A stretch of 64,000 nt of DNA from Alteromonas sp. LMIT006. Its GTDB lineage: Bacteria; Pseudomonadota; Gammaproteobacteria; Enterobacterales; Alteromonadaceae. Location of the stretch: NCBI RefSeq assembly GCF_024300645.1, contig NZ_CP101291.1:1612001-1676000 (forward strand). The letters are read 5' to 3'. The translations under genes and the position numbers were made by a program. The notes beneath the pieces are model-generated. The model did no database searches. It saw only the letters and a list, made by a program, of their open reading frames with translations, and was not told the DNA's origin. The stretch's first letter is position 1. Every line of letters starts with the position of its first letter. Shown in pieces: positions 17,387 to 26,384 of the stretch.

Positions 17387-18748
17387 CTAGTGTGGCGAGA
17401 TATTATGCTGTTGCAACTTGCGGTACAAGGTGCGTCTAGATATCCCTAGTTGCTGGGCTAACTCGTCGATGTGACCCTCAAAATGTGCGATGCATTGCCG
17501 TAGATAGTCTGCTTCAGCATCAGCTAATGTTGTCAGTGCAAAGCCGTTACTGCCGGTCATTGACAGATCAACACTTTGTACGCAAGAGCTTTGCTCGTTT
17601 ACGTCAGGGGAGGGCTCATACTGGCGAATGTGTTCTGGCAAATCATCTGCTGTGATCTCGTCTTCCAGTGCCAGTAAAGCGGATTGCTCAACAATGGAGC
17701 GCAGTTCGCGGATATTCCCGGGAAAAGGGTACTTCAATAATAAGGCTAAGGCATCCGGATGAAATTGTTTTGTTACCGAGTCCACAGAAAGGTTGGACGA
17801 TTGTAAAAAGTGCTCAATTAACATAGCAATATCACTCTTGCGTTCGCGCAAACTGGGTAGATGGATCGGGAAGCCGGCAATACGGTAGTATAGGTCCTGT
17901 CGAAACTCCCCATCTTTGACCATCTGAGCGAGATCTTTGTGGGTCGCGCACACCAGTCTAAAATCTGCTTGTTTTTCGATTAAACCACCAACGGAACGAT
18001 AGCGTTTGGTTTCAAGCAGTCGCAGTAGTTTGACTTGCATGTTTAAGGGCACATCGCCGATTTCATCAAAAAATATCGTGCCGCCTTGGGCACTCTCGAC
18101 CAACCCTCGCTTTTTGAAATTGGCACCCGTAAACGCGCCTTTTTCATGGCCAAATAACTCGGACTCAAACAAATTATCATTAAGGCCTGCGCATTCAATG
18201 ATCACAAATGGCGATTGACTGCGCTGGCTTGAGGTGTGCAACGCCTGTGCCACGAGCTCTTTACCCGTACCAGTTTCTCCTTGTAACAACACGGCAATGT
18301 CGGCAGTGGCTGCACGGTTAATTTTATGCAGCATGTTTTTGAATGCTGTTGATTGACCCAACAGCGTATTGGCTTTACTCGCGACAGACGCGTAGGGCAC
18401 ATCGGTAATGATTTCGATGTAGCCTAGTAGTTGTGCTTCGTCGTCATAAATGGGTTTCATGACGATGTCGCAGTAGCGCTTGCCATTTGGCGTTTCATGA
18501 ACATGAATGACATTCGCAGGTCGCTGTGTTTCTCGACATTGTGCCAGAGGACAGGATTCACCATTTTGATCACAAGGTACATCAGAGTGATGCGATACTT
18601 TGTGGCATTTGCTCTCATCGATATCGACGAGCAAAGGCTGGCGTGCGGTATACGCATCGTTCGCCGCACGAATCGTGTATTGCTCATCGATAAACACTGC
18701 GGGTTTTTCGATCGCATTGATCATGGCTTGAATAATGTGAATGTTCAT
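17387..18748 (-). CDS. Sigma54-dependent activator, PAS-AAA+-Fis type, next to cydAB
   Basis: A 453-residue enhancer-binding protein. The N-terminal PAS-like domain (1-115) holds an unusual Cys/His set: C48-H49, H53, H54, C59, C66 and C71, spaced as CH...PC...CP...C. The AAA+ domain has Walker A GETGTGKE (157-164), GAFTGA (204-209, the sigma54 contact loop) and Walker [12 protein letters not shown] (about 222-232). The Fis-type helix-turn-helix is at the C-terminus ([18 protein letters not shown]). ATG at 18748 is chosen; the frame start at 18757 is a TTG. It diverges from cydABX-cydDC, so it probably activates cytochrome bd synthesis. The Cys/His set suggests redox, metal or NO/oxygen sensing, which is inference. 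Confidence 0.88.
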   Translation of the reverse strand: MNIHIIQAMINAIEKPAVFIDEQYTIRAANDAYTARQPLLVDIDESKCHKVSHHSDVPCDQNGESCPLAQCRETQRPANVIHVHETPNGKRYCDIVMKPIYDDEAQLLGYIEIITDVPYASVASKANTLLGQSTAFKNMLHKINRAATADIAVLLQGETGTGKELVAQALHTSSQRSQSPFVIIECAGLNDNLFESELFGHEKGAFTGANFKKRGLVESAQGGTIFFDEIGDVPLNMQVKLLRLLETKRYRSVGGLIEKQADFRLVCATHKDLAQMVKDGEFRQDLYYRIAGFPIHLPSLRERKSDIAMLIEHFLQSSNLSVDSVTKQFHPDALALLLKYPFPGNIRELRSIVEQSALLALEDEITADDLPEHIRQYEPSPDVNEQSSCVQSVDLSMTGSNGFALTTLADAEADYLRQCIAHFEGHIDELAQQLGISRRTLYRKLQQHNISPH

Positions 18749-18771
18749 GTGTGTCAATTATGTTTTGGGTT

Positions 18772-18789
18772 TGTGCCAATTTTGGCACA
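18772..18789. promoter_or_regulatory. Palindrome in the regulator-cydA gap, candidate enhancer site
   Basis: TGTGCCAA-TT-TTGGCACA: perfect 8-bp arms with a 2-bp centre, 24 bp before the activator start and about 95 bp upstream of the candidate cydA -24/-12 promoter. Symmetry and distance fit a dimeric Fis-type activator site. Binding by the adjacent regulator is inferred. Confidence 0.5.
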
Positions 18790-18881
18790 GAAAGACCGTT
18801 TCATCTAGAAAAATGCAGGTTCAGTCGCCCGTTATGGTGACGGTTTGAATTTAGGTATTGATATTACTAGTTTTTTTATTT

Positions 18882-18898
18882 TTGGTATGTTTCTTGTA
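18882..18898 (+). promoter_or_regulatory. Candidate sigma54 (-24/-12) promoter of cydA
   Basis: TTGGTATG-TTTC-TTGTA resembles TGGCACG-N4-TTGCA: the GG pair and the downstream TTG have the invariant spacing, but the -12 dinucleotide is GT rather than GC. It lies about 52 bp before the cydA ATG, next to a sigma54 activator gene, which raises its likelihood. Confidence 0.42.
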
Positions 18899-18949
18899 AG
18901 TGTAAATAACAGAGATTCAACACATGTTTTTTACGCACAGGAGACCAAT

Positions 18950-20533
18950 ATGAACGAAACGGTCATCGAGTTATCGAGATTTCAGTTTGCCTTAACGGCC
19001 ATGTTCCACTTTATTTTTGTCCCGTTGACCCTTGGGTTGTCGTTTTTATTAGCGATCATGGAATCTGTTTATGTCATGACCGGCAAAGAGATCTACAAAC
19101 AAATGACCAAATTCTGGGGCAAGTTGTTCGGGATTAATTTTGCCATAGGTGTGGCCACAGGTTTGACCATGGAATTTGAGTTTGGCATGAACTGGTCTTA
19201 TTACTCGCATTATGTGGGAGATATCTTTGGTGCTCCTTTGGCGATTGAGGGATTGATGGCGTTTTTCCTAGAATCGACCTTCGTCGGCATGTTTTTCTTT
19301 GGTTGGGAGCGCATGTCCAAAGTCAAACACTTGATGGCAACTTGGCTGGTGGCATTGGGCTCAAATTTTTCTGCCTTGTGGATCTTAATTGCCAACGGCT
19401 GGATGCAGTATCCAGTCGGTGCTGAATTTAATATTGATACCATGCGTATGGAAATGGTGAATTTTGCTGAGGTAATATTTAATCCAGTGGCTCAAGTCAA
19501 ATTTGTGCATACGGTCTCTGCAGGGTATGTTACTGGAGCCATTTTTGTTCTCGCCATCAGCTCATGGTATTTGCTCAATCATCGTGAAATCGCCTTTGCC
19601 CGTCGCTCGTTTGCGATTGCCGCCGCATTTGGTTTAGCTTCTACCTTGTCGGTCATTCTGTTAGGGGATGAATCAGGCTATGAGCTTGGCGATGTACAAC
19701 AAGTCAAATTGGCCGCGATTGAAGCGGAATATACTACGCATCCGGCACCTGCGCCATTTACGGTGATTGGTGTGCCAAACGATGACACACAACATGTCGA
19801 TTATGCTGTGCGAATCCCGTATGTGATGGGGATCATTGCGACCCGTTCCCTTGATGAAGAGGTTCCAGGGTTAGATCAACATCGCATCGAACATCGTGAG
19901 CGCATCATTACTGGTGGTCAGGCACTGACGATGCTGGAACGAATCAAAAACGGGACGGCGACGCAAGCCGAAACGCTCTTTTTTGATACTCATAAAGATG
20001 ACATTGGGTATGGCATGTTGTTGCAGCCATTTACCAAAGATTTAGCGAACCCATCTGAGGAGGCGTTAGACAAAGCGGTGGATTACTCGATCCCGTCTGT
20101 TGCGCCATTATTTTACTCATTCCGCATTATGGTAGCTTGCGGCTTCGCGATGCTTGTTTTATTTGCTATTGCCTTTTACTACACTGCCAAAAAATCCATA
20201 CCTACCCCACGGTGGGTCTATAAAGCTGCGTTTTATTCACTGCCACTGCCTTGGATTGCTTCGGAAGCGGGATGGTTTGTAGCTGAGTATGGGCGTCAAC
20301 CTTGGACCATTGCCGAAGTATTACCCGTTCACGTAGCAGCCTCAAACCTGTCAGTAGGCGATGTGGTCTTTACCTTAATTGCTTTTACGTTGTTTTACAC
20401 GGCGTTTTTCTTCTTGGGTTTTTATTTGATGAAAAAATACATCGTCAAAGGCCCCACTCAATATTTTGCCGAAGCCGATGCTTTGCAATCCCAAGACGCT
20501 GATTTAACTTTGTCTAAAGGAGCTCAAGCATGA
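18950..20533 (+). CDS. cydA: Cytochrome bd quinol oxidase subunit I
   Basis: A 527-residue multi-helix inner-membrane subunit carrying hemes b558, b595 and d. It oxidises quinol and reduces oxygen to water with high affinity. Family motifs seen are LSRFQFALTAMFHFIFVPLTLGL, GVATGLTMEFEFGMNWSYYSHYVGDIFGAPLAIEGL, the periplasmic Q-loop (about 250-330) and GRQPWTIAEVLP. The frame extends upstream to 18845, but ATG at 18950 with GGAG just before it gives the normal N-terminus and E. coli-like length. It is followed by cydB with an ATGA overlap. Confidence 0.96.
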   Translation: MNETVIELSRFQFALTAMFHFIFVPLTLGLSFLLAIMESVYVMTGKEIYKQMTKFWGKLFGINFAIGVATGLTMEFEFGMNWSYYSHYVGDIFGAPLAIEGLMAFFLESTFVGMFFFGWERMSKVKHLMATWLVALGSNFSALWILIANGWMQYPVGAEFNIDTMRMEMVNFAEVIFNPVAQVKFVHTVSAGYVTGAIFVLAISSWYLLNHREIAFARRSFAIAAAFGLASTLSVILLGDESGYELGDVQQVKLAAIEAEYTTHPAPAPFTVIGVPNDDTQHVDYAVRIPYVMGIIATRSLDEEVPGLDQHRIEHRERIITGGQALTMLERIKNGTATQAETLFFDTHKDDIGYGMLLQPFTKDLANPSEEALDKAVDYSIPSVAPLFYSFRIMVACGFAMLVLFAIAFYYTAKKSIPTPRWVYKAAFYSLPLPWIASEAGWFVAEYGRQPWTIAEVLPVHVAASNLSVGDVVFTLIAFTLFYTAFFFLGFYLMKKYIVKGPTQYFAEADALQSQDADLTLSKGAQA

Positions 20534-21666
20534 TTGATTATGAAACGTTAAGAGTCATTTGGTGGGCCCTGGTCGGTGTATTACTGATCGGGTTTGTGAT
20601 AACCGATGGCTTTGATTTGGGTGTGGGGGCGTTGCTCACCATCATTGGCCGTACCGATCGCGAACGCCGCATCATGATCAATACTGTGGGTCCGCATTGG
20701 GATGGTAATCAAGTTTGGTTTATCACGGCTGGCGGTGCCTTATTTGCAGCGTTTCCCATGATTTACGCGACGGCGTTCTCTGGCTTCTATATCGCATTGT
20801 TTTTGGTGCTGGCGGCACTGTGGATGCGCCCGATAGGCTTTGATTATCGCGGTAAATTCGCTAAAGAAAGCACGCGCAATATTTTTGATTGGATGTTGTT
20901 TGCAGGAGGTTTAGTGCCTTCGTTGGTGTTTGGGGTCGCGTTTGGGAACTTGTTGTTAGGGGTTCCCTTTACCCTGGATGAGACCTTAAAAGCGACTTAT
21001 ACGGGGACCTTTTGGCAGTTGCTGAATCCGTTCGCTTTGTTGGTTGGGCTTATTTCATTGGGCATGTTACTGACCCATGGTGCAGCATGGTTACAGCTTA
21101 AAACCGACGGTTTTATTCGTGCCCGCGCACAAAAAACGGCTTTTTATCTCGGCATTGTCACCGTCGCGTTGTTCATCATTGCGGGTGTGTGTGTTGCCTG
21201 GTTTATTGAAGGGTATGTCGTCACCTCTGAGCTGGCAACCGATGGGCAATCTAATCCGTTACTCAAAACGGTTGGCACAGAAGTCGGCGCGTGGATGGAT
21301 AATTATGGCCACTATCCGTTGTTTGCCCTGGCACCGCTTATGGCCATTGTCAGCGGATTGTCTTGTAGTCTGTTCTCTGCTTTAGGACAGGCTGGAAAAG
21401 CATTTGTGGCCAGTGCGTTGCATATGACTGGCATTATTTTGACGGCGGGCTTTTCGATGTTCCCTTTCTTGTTGCCAAGCTCAGTACAGCCTGCAGCGAG
21501 TTTGACCATGTGGGACGCCACTGCGTCAGAATTGACGCTCAAAATCATGTTTTTTGTTGCCTGTGTGTTTGTGCCTATAGTGCTAGGTTACACCGCTTAT
21601 TGCTTCTACGTCATGCGCGGTCGTATTAAAGATAGCGATTTGGATAAGTCACATGCCATTTATTAG
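20530..21666 (+). CDS. cydB: Cytochrome bd quinol oxidase subunit II
   Basis: A 378-residue integral membrane subunit that pairs with CydA. Typical stretches are YETLRVIWWALVGVLLIGF, TDGFDLGVGALL, GPHWDGNQVWFITAGGALFAAFP and DYRGKF. The length matches E. coli CydB (379). It overlaps cydA by 4 bp and is followed 12 bp later by cydX. Confidence 0.96.
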   Translation: MIDYETLRVIWWALVGVLLIGFVITDGFDLGVGALLTIIGRTDRERRIMINTVGPHWDGNQVWFITAGGALFAAFPMIYATAFSGFYIALFLVLAALWMRPIGFDYRGKFAKESTRNIFDWMLFAGGLVPSLVFGVAFGNLLLGVPFTLDETLKATYTGTFWQLLNPFALLVGLISLGMLLTHGAAWLQLKTDGFIRARAQKTAFYLGIVTVALFIIAGVCVAWFIEGYVVTSELATDGQSNPLLKTVGTEVGAWMDNYGHYPLFALAPLMAIVSGLSCSLFSALGQAGKAFVASALHMTGIILTAGFSMFPFLLPSSVQPAASLTMWDATASELTLKIMFFVACVFVPIVLGYTAYCFYVMRGRIKDSDLDKSHAIY

Positions 21667-21678
21667 AGGAGTGTAATT

Positions 21679-21780
21679 ATGTGGTATTTTGCTTGGATCT
21701 TGGGTGTCTTGCTGGCCTGTGCTTTTGGCATCATCAATGCGATGTGGTTAGAGGCCAACGAAGATTTGGATAAGGAATAA
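21679..21780 (+). CDS. cydX: Cytochrome bd small subunit CydX
   Basis: A 33-codon gene beginning MWYFAWILGVLLACAFG and ending in an acidic tail (EANEDLDKE). One transmembrane helix is followed by a short acidic end, as in CydX/YbgT (37 residues in E. coli), which stabilises the heme site of the bd oxidase. AGAGGAG precedes the ATG, and the gene lies between cydB and cydD in the same operon. Confidence 0.92.
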   Translation: MWYFAWILGVLLACAFGIINAMWLEANEDLDKE

Positions 21781-21786
21781 CTTTTT

Positions 21787-23388
21787 TTGAAATTAGCGCG
21801 ATGGTTCGCCACTTTACCCAATATTAGCCCTTGGCCTTTCTGGTTGAGTGTTGGGTGTAAAGTGGCGCTTTTTGTTTTGATGCTGGTCGCCTTTTGGTGT
21901 TTTGCACAGGTCATTGATGCCTTTTTGGTGAACTTACAACCGCCACCCAAAATGATGCTGTTAGCTCTTATGGGGGTGCTGTCCAGTGTATTTTTGGTCA
22001 AAGGCGCGTTTATTTATATCCAGCATTGCAGTAAACGAGTGCTTGAGAATACCCTGCAAAAACAGCTACTTGAGCGGTTTCAACAAGAGCAACACGCCTT
22101 GTTGCGCCGTCGTTCTAGTTTTTATTGGCAAAGCTTATGGTTGACCCATATTCCTGCTTTACGTGATTGGCGCTATGATTATCAAGTGCAGCAATGGGTG
22201 GCTGTGTTAACGCCCATCGTCATTGTTGCTGTGGTATTACCCGTGAATTATGTAGTGGGTTTGACCCTAGTGTTGGCCATGCCATTGGTACCATTTTTTA
22301 TGTACTTGGTAGGGTGGGGAGCGGCCAATGCTCAGCGCAAACAGTTTGTCGCATTATCTCGACTCGGTGGTTTGTTTGTGGATCGGTTAAAAAAACTACC
22401 GATCATTGCCAGTTATAACGGTTTTACCCAACAATACTCGCTGTTGCTTCGAGCCAGTGAGCAATTTAATCGACGCACGATGAAAGTGGTGGCATTGGCA
22501 TTTTTATCCAATACCGTATTAGACTTTTTCTCTACCATTGCCATGGCATTAGTGGCGGTGTTTATTGGTTTTCGTTTGCTTGGCGAAATCACACTCGGTC
22601 CTGATATCGAATTTGCTCAAGGATTATGGCTACTGCTCAGTGCCCCTTTGGTGTTTAATGAGCTCAAATTACTGGGGCAGTTTTATCATCAAAAAGCCCA
22701 CGCAGAGACTGCCTATTCAGAGTTGCAAGCACTGTTGCCGATGACTTTAAAGCCATCAGATGAGGCCAAGTTTAATGGCATCAGGTGGGATGCTTTTCAC
22801 ATACCGGTCATTGACTTAAAGGCAAACCATTTGGCTTTGCAGGTGGGTGAATGTATTAAAGTATCTGGGCGTTCTGGGGCCGGCAAAACGATCTTTTTGG
22901 AAGCATTGTTGGGGCACCAATCGGCCTCACATCAACTAGGAACTGATTGCGTCATGCTCACGCAATCTCCTGTGATTTTACCCTCTAGTATTCGCGATAA
23001 TCTGTGTTTGGGGCATGATTATGACCAAACGGCCATGCACAACGTCCTGACTCAAGTAGGGTTGATGGAGTGGGTGAACGCATTGCCTGAAGGGATTAAT
23101 ACGGTTATGGGGCAGTATCCTCGACTTTCTGGTGGACAAGCGCAGCGCTTAGCACTCGCTCGGCTGTTGTTGCACCCAGCAAGTGTGTGGTTGCTAGATG
23201 AGCCAACGGCGCATTTACCACAAGCACAACACGAAGCGATTTCCACTTTAATCAAACAGTTAAGCCTAGGCAAAACCGTTTTGTGGTCAAGTCATAAAGA
23301 ATTGCCGGGTGAATGGTTTAATCAAACATGGCACATCGAATCTGGATCCGTCATGGTGCACACCCAGATGGAGGTCGAACATGGCTAA
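21787..23388 (+). CDS. cydD: Heterodimeric ABC exporter CydDC, CydD subunit
   Basis: A 533-residue ABC half-transporter: six membrane helices (about 20-300), then a nucleotide-binding domain with Walker A GRSGAGKT, signature LSGGQAQR and Walker B VWLLDEPTAH. With CydC it exports cysteine/glutathione to the periplasm and is needed to assemble cytochrome bd. The start appears to be TTG at 21787, with AAGGA at the end of cydX as ribosome site. It is somewhat shorter than E. coli CydD (588). The cydABX-DC order in one operon ties assembly to synthesis. Confidence 0.9.
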   Translation: MKLARWFATLPNISPWPFWLSVGCKVALFVLMLVAFWCFAQVIDAFLVNLQPPPKMMLLALMGVLSSVFLVKGAFIYIQHCSKRVLENTLQKQLLERFQQEQHALLRRRSSFYWQSLWLTHIPALRDWRYDYQVQQWVAVLTPIVIVAVVLPVNYVVGLTLVLAMPLVPFFMYLVGWGAANAQRKQFVALSRLGGLFVDRLKKLPIIASYNGFTQQYSLLLRASEQFNRRTMKVVALAFLSNTVLDFFSTIAMALVAVFIGFRLLGEITLGPDIEFAQGLWLLLSAPLVFNELKLLGQFYHQKAHAETAYSELQALLPMTLKPSDEAKFNGIRWDAFHIPVIDLKANHLALQVGECIKVSGRSGAGKTIFLEALLGHQSASHQLGTDCVMLTQSPVILPSSIRDNLCLGHDYDQTAMHNVLTQVGLMEWVNALPEGINTVMGQYPRLSGGQAQRLALARLLLHPASVWLLDEPTAHLPQAQHEAISTLIKQLSLGKTVLWSSHKELPGEWFNQTWHIESGSVMVHTQMEVEHG

Positions 23389-24913
23389 GTGCTCGCAAGC
23401 AACCCAGAAGTCATACTCATGGCGGGATATTCCATGGATAGCGCTACTCTTATCGGCTTTACAGGGCGCTGCTGGGTTATCACTGCTGATGATATCAAGT
23501 TGGTTTATTTGTGCCAGTGCAATAGCGGCGCCACAGTTCAATTACATGTTACCGGCCGTAGCCGTTCGAGGATTTGCGTTATTGCGTATTGCGTCAGGGT
23601 ATTTTCATTTGTATTTTGCGCATTCGGATTTGCTGAACAAAACAGGGCGATATCGCGCTGAGCTATTTGCACAGTTGCATGATGCACGGATCACTGAACG
23701 GTCAGGGTTCACCGAAGCCCTGGCTCATCATACTGAAAGTGTTGCCAGCGTGTGGATGGGATGGGTTGCGCAGCAAGCCAATGCGATTGTGTCTATCACT
23801 CTTGCTCTGTTCGTTAGTTTGTTTTGGTCATTACCAGGCCCTTTATACACTCTAGTATTAGCATCTGTGTGGCTTATCTTACTTGGAGGGCTGATGTGGC
23901 TGGGGGTGCATTATGCAGTACGCCAAGTGGCTGCCGAGCACGCATTTCGCGAACGATCTGAGACGGCTTTAGATACAAGTGCCATTTGGCATATGGCGCC
24001 CAATCAAGGCGCTGATTTTATGGCGCAGATGGATGCATCTAAGATGTGGCAGAGTCAGCAAATAGTGCGTCGTTACAGCGATTATGCGGTGTGGTGTTTG
24101 CAAGGAGTCTCGTTTGGGTTAGTAAGCCTGATGCTGTGGTGGCTGCCGCAAGATGAGTATGGAAATGCGCTATTGATTGTGACCCCTATTTTGCTACTCA
24201 CTGCACCGGATTGGTTGTCTCGTTCGTTGCAAGTCGCGCCAGTGTTTGGCCAATATCGACAAGCGCAAGCGTCATTATGCACAACGTCGGTGCAGTCTGT
24301 TCCAAGTTTCACCATACCAGAACCGTTGCAATATTTGCAAACCAATCAGCTGTTGGTAGAGGGGGGAAAGCCAGTGTCTTTGACCCTGGTATTGGGTGAG
24401 TTAATTGTGTTACAAGGGCCTTCTGGGGTAGGAAAATCCAGATGGATGCAAGGTCTCGTCGGGCATATACCCGCAAGCGGGCAGCGCTTTTGGAACGGTA
24501 AATGTCTCCAGCAGGGATTATGTCGGGATATGTTGTATGTGCCACAATCCCCACAAATCCTCAATACGACAGTGGCGGAGAACTTGCGTTTGGCTCAATC
24601 AGAGGCGAGTGATGACGATATACGAAAGGTTCTACAACAAATGGACTTAGCGCATCTGAATATCAATGCGTGGCTGGGCGAGCAGGGACTGGCCTTGTCT
24701 GGAGGTGAGGCAAAACGCTTGGCGCTTGCTCAAGTGTTGTTGAATCCGCCGAGTGTACTATTGGTTGATGAGCCATTTGAAGGATTGGATCATGAGCGCA
24801 TACAACTTGTCACGGAACACTTAAATGAGCTCAAGCGCACTTCACTGGTTATCGTGGCCACCCATATTGTGCCAGATGCATTGATGGTCGATTGGGATTA
24901 TACATTTTCTTAA
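23381..24913 (+). CDS. cydC: Heterodimeric ABC exporter CydDC, CydC subunit
   Basis: A 510-residue partner of CydD with six membrane helices and a C-terminal ATPase: Walker A GPSGVGKS, signature LSGGEAKRLALAQ, Walker B VLLVDEPFEGLD. ATG at 23381 overlaps cydD by 8 bp and gives the expected N-terminus; the frame runs back to 23309 inside cydD. It lacks about 60 residues compared with E. coli CydC (573), mostly in the N-terminal and linker parts, but all ATPase motifs are present. Confidence 0.88.
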   Translation: MAKCSQATQKSYSWRDIPWIALLLSALQGAAGLSLLMISSWFICASAIAAPQFNYMLPAVAVRGFALLRIASGYFHLYFAHSDLLNKTGRYRAELFAQLHDARITERSGFTEALAHHTESVASVWMGWVAQQANAIVSITLALFVSLFWSLPGPLYTLVLASVWLILLGGLMWLGVHYAVRQVAAEHAFRERSETALDTSAIWHMAPNQGADFMAQMDASKMWQSQQIVRRYSDYAVWCLQGVSFGLVSLMLWWLPQDEYGNALLIVTPILLLTAPDWLSRSLQVAPVFGQYRQAQASLCTTSVQSVPSFTIPEPLQYLQTNQLLVEGGKPVSLTLVLGELIVLQGPSGVGKSRWMQGLVGHIPASGQRFWNGKCLQQGLCRDMLYVPQSPQILNTTVAENLRLAQSEASDDDIRKVLQQMDLAHLNINAWLGEQGLALSGGEAKRLALAQVLLNPPSVLLVDEPFEGLDHERIQLVTEHLNELKRTSLVIVATHIVPDALMVDWDYTFS

Positions 24914-24967
24914 AATCTTGCTACATTGCGCATCATGATTTAGCAATTAAACAAGTGATGATTTGCA

Positions 24968-25453
24968 ATGGATAACTCGCAAGGAGCGATTTCGGTTGTC
25001 TTTATTTGTCTTGGCAACATCTGCCGTTCACCCACAGCTGAAGCGGTATTTCGCAAAATGGTCGCCGATCGTAACCTAGATGCACACTTTATCATTGATT
25101 CGGCAGGTACAGCCGGTTATCACGTCGGTGCCAAACCCGACGAACGGTCAGTCGAAGTGGCGAGTGCGATGGGATATGATTTTACCGGTATTCGTTGTCG
25201 CAAAGTCAGTGAAGAGGACTTTGTGAATGCGGATTATTTGCTCGCGATGGATGCCAGTAATGTGGAGAACTTGCGCAAAGTCTGTCCACAAGGGTACGAG
25301 CACAAAATTCGTCTTTTGGTTGAATTTGCTCCAGGCGATTATCCAGAGGTACCCGACCCGTATTACGGCGGGCGACGTGGATTTGAATTAGTTTTGGATT
25401 TGATTGAGCAAGGATGTGCTGGATTTATTGAGCATGTCAAACAGAATCACTAA
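24968..25453 (+). CDS. Low-molecular-weight protein tyrosine phosphatase
   Basis: A 161-residue LMW-PTP. The P-loop CLGNICRS lies near the N-terminus (VVFICLGNICRSPTAEAVF), and the general acid Asp lies in VPDPYYGG. It dephosphorylates phosphotyrosine or other small substrates in the cytosol. Unlike the Wzb gene further along, it lies next to btuCD rather than a kinase, so its substrate is unclear. Its 3' end overlaps the btuC start by 20 bp. Confidence 0.9.
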   Translation: MDNSQGAISVVFICLGNICRSPTAEAVFRKMVADRNLDAHFIIDSAGTAGYHVGAKPDERSVEVASAMGYDFTGIRCRKVSEEDFVNADYLLAMDASNVENLRKVCPQGYEHKIRLLVEFAPGDYPEVPDPYYGGRRGFELVLDLIEQGCAGFIEHVKQNH

Positions 25454-26384
25454 CACACTCATAGCGCTATCTATCAGCCTGCTGCTGGCGCATCTAGTTT
25501 TGACCGGCAATATCTTCAGCAATGAAATCATTCGTCATGTGTATCTGCAACTCGCTTTGCCGGAGTTACTGACGGCTTTGGTTGTCGGTATGGGTTTATG
25601 TATGGCCAGTGCATCGTTGCAAGTGTTATTACGCAACCCATTGGCCGACCCGAGTATCTTGGGGTTATCCAGTGGGGCGAGTGTCGTGGCTGGTCTATTA
25701 CTCACTACCCCTTTGATGGTGGTGTTAGATTCCCCTATTGTTTTGGTTTTGGGCTGTTTTGTCGGCGCGTTGTTCAGTAGTCTGTTGTTATTGAGCTTGA
25801 GTCGGCGCCTGTCGCGAGAGCATGGACAGATTTTATTGGCCGGTATTGCTATTACAACCTTAGCCAGTGCGGTGTTGGCGTGGATCTATGTGTTGGCGCC
25901 TCCGCAACAAAGCAAAACCTTAACATTTTGGCTGTTAGGCAGCTTTGCGCAAAGTGATTGGTTGCAGTTATTTTGGGTTGGGGGGGTGGTCAGTGTGTGC
26001 AGTGTTCGATTATTGCGCCACGCACACGCCCTCAATCAACTTATGGTCGGCGAAGCGATAGCCATTACTCATGGCGTGGATGTGCCAAAACTGCGTCGTG
26101 AATGTGTGGTGCTGTGTGCGCTGATTGTCGGGGCGTGTGTGGCGATAGCCGGCTCGATTGCGTTTGTGGGCTTATTGGTACCGCATTTTGTTAGACGAAT
26201 TTGGGGCGCGGATAATCGCCTTGTGATGCCGTTGAGTATGGCAATAGGGGCGCTGTTTATGGGCATGGTGGTTTTACTTAATCAAGCCACGTCGATTATT
26301 GCATTGCCTGTGTCATTGGTGACGGCCAGTATCGGTGCGCCGGTTTTTGTGTACGTATTATTAAAACATCGGGTGGCTGGATGA
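25434..26384 (+). CDS. btuC: FecCD-family ABC permease, probably vitamin B12 BtuC
   Basis: A 316-residue, roughly ten-helix permease of the BtuC/FhuB/FecD family. Typical stretches are LPELLTALVVGMGLCMASASLQVLLRNPLADPSILGLSSGAS and GSIAFVGLLVPHFVRRIWG. ATG at 25434 lies in the end of the phosphatase gene. BtuC rather than a siderophore permease is favoured by its length and by the short, BtuD-sized ATPase that follows. No substrate-binding protein or TonB receptor gene is adjacent, so the substrate remains inferred. Confidence 0.75.
   Translation: MSNRITNTLIALSISLLLAHLVLTGNIFSNEIIRHVYLQLALPELLTALVVGMGLCMASASLQVLLRNPLADPSILGLSSGASVVAGLLLTTPLMVVLDSPIVLVLGCFVGALFSSLLLLSLSRRLSREHGQILLAGIAITTLASAVLAWIYVLAPPQQSKTLTFWLLGSFAQSDWLQLFWVGGVVSVCSVRLLRHAHALNQLMVGEAIAITHGVDVPKLRRECVVLCALIVGACVAIAGSIAFVGLLVPHFVRRIWGADNRLVMPLSMAIGALFMGMVVLLNQATSIIALPVSLVTASIGAPVFVYVLLKHRVAG

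Noticed and set aside
18772-18789. The palindrome itself as a sigma54 promoter, since it contains TTGGCAC
   Set aside because: In neither direction is there a TTGC-like -12 element at the right distance, so it fits an activator site better.
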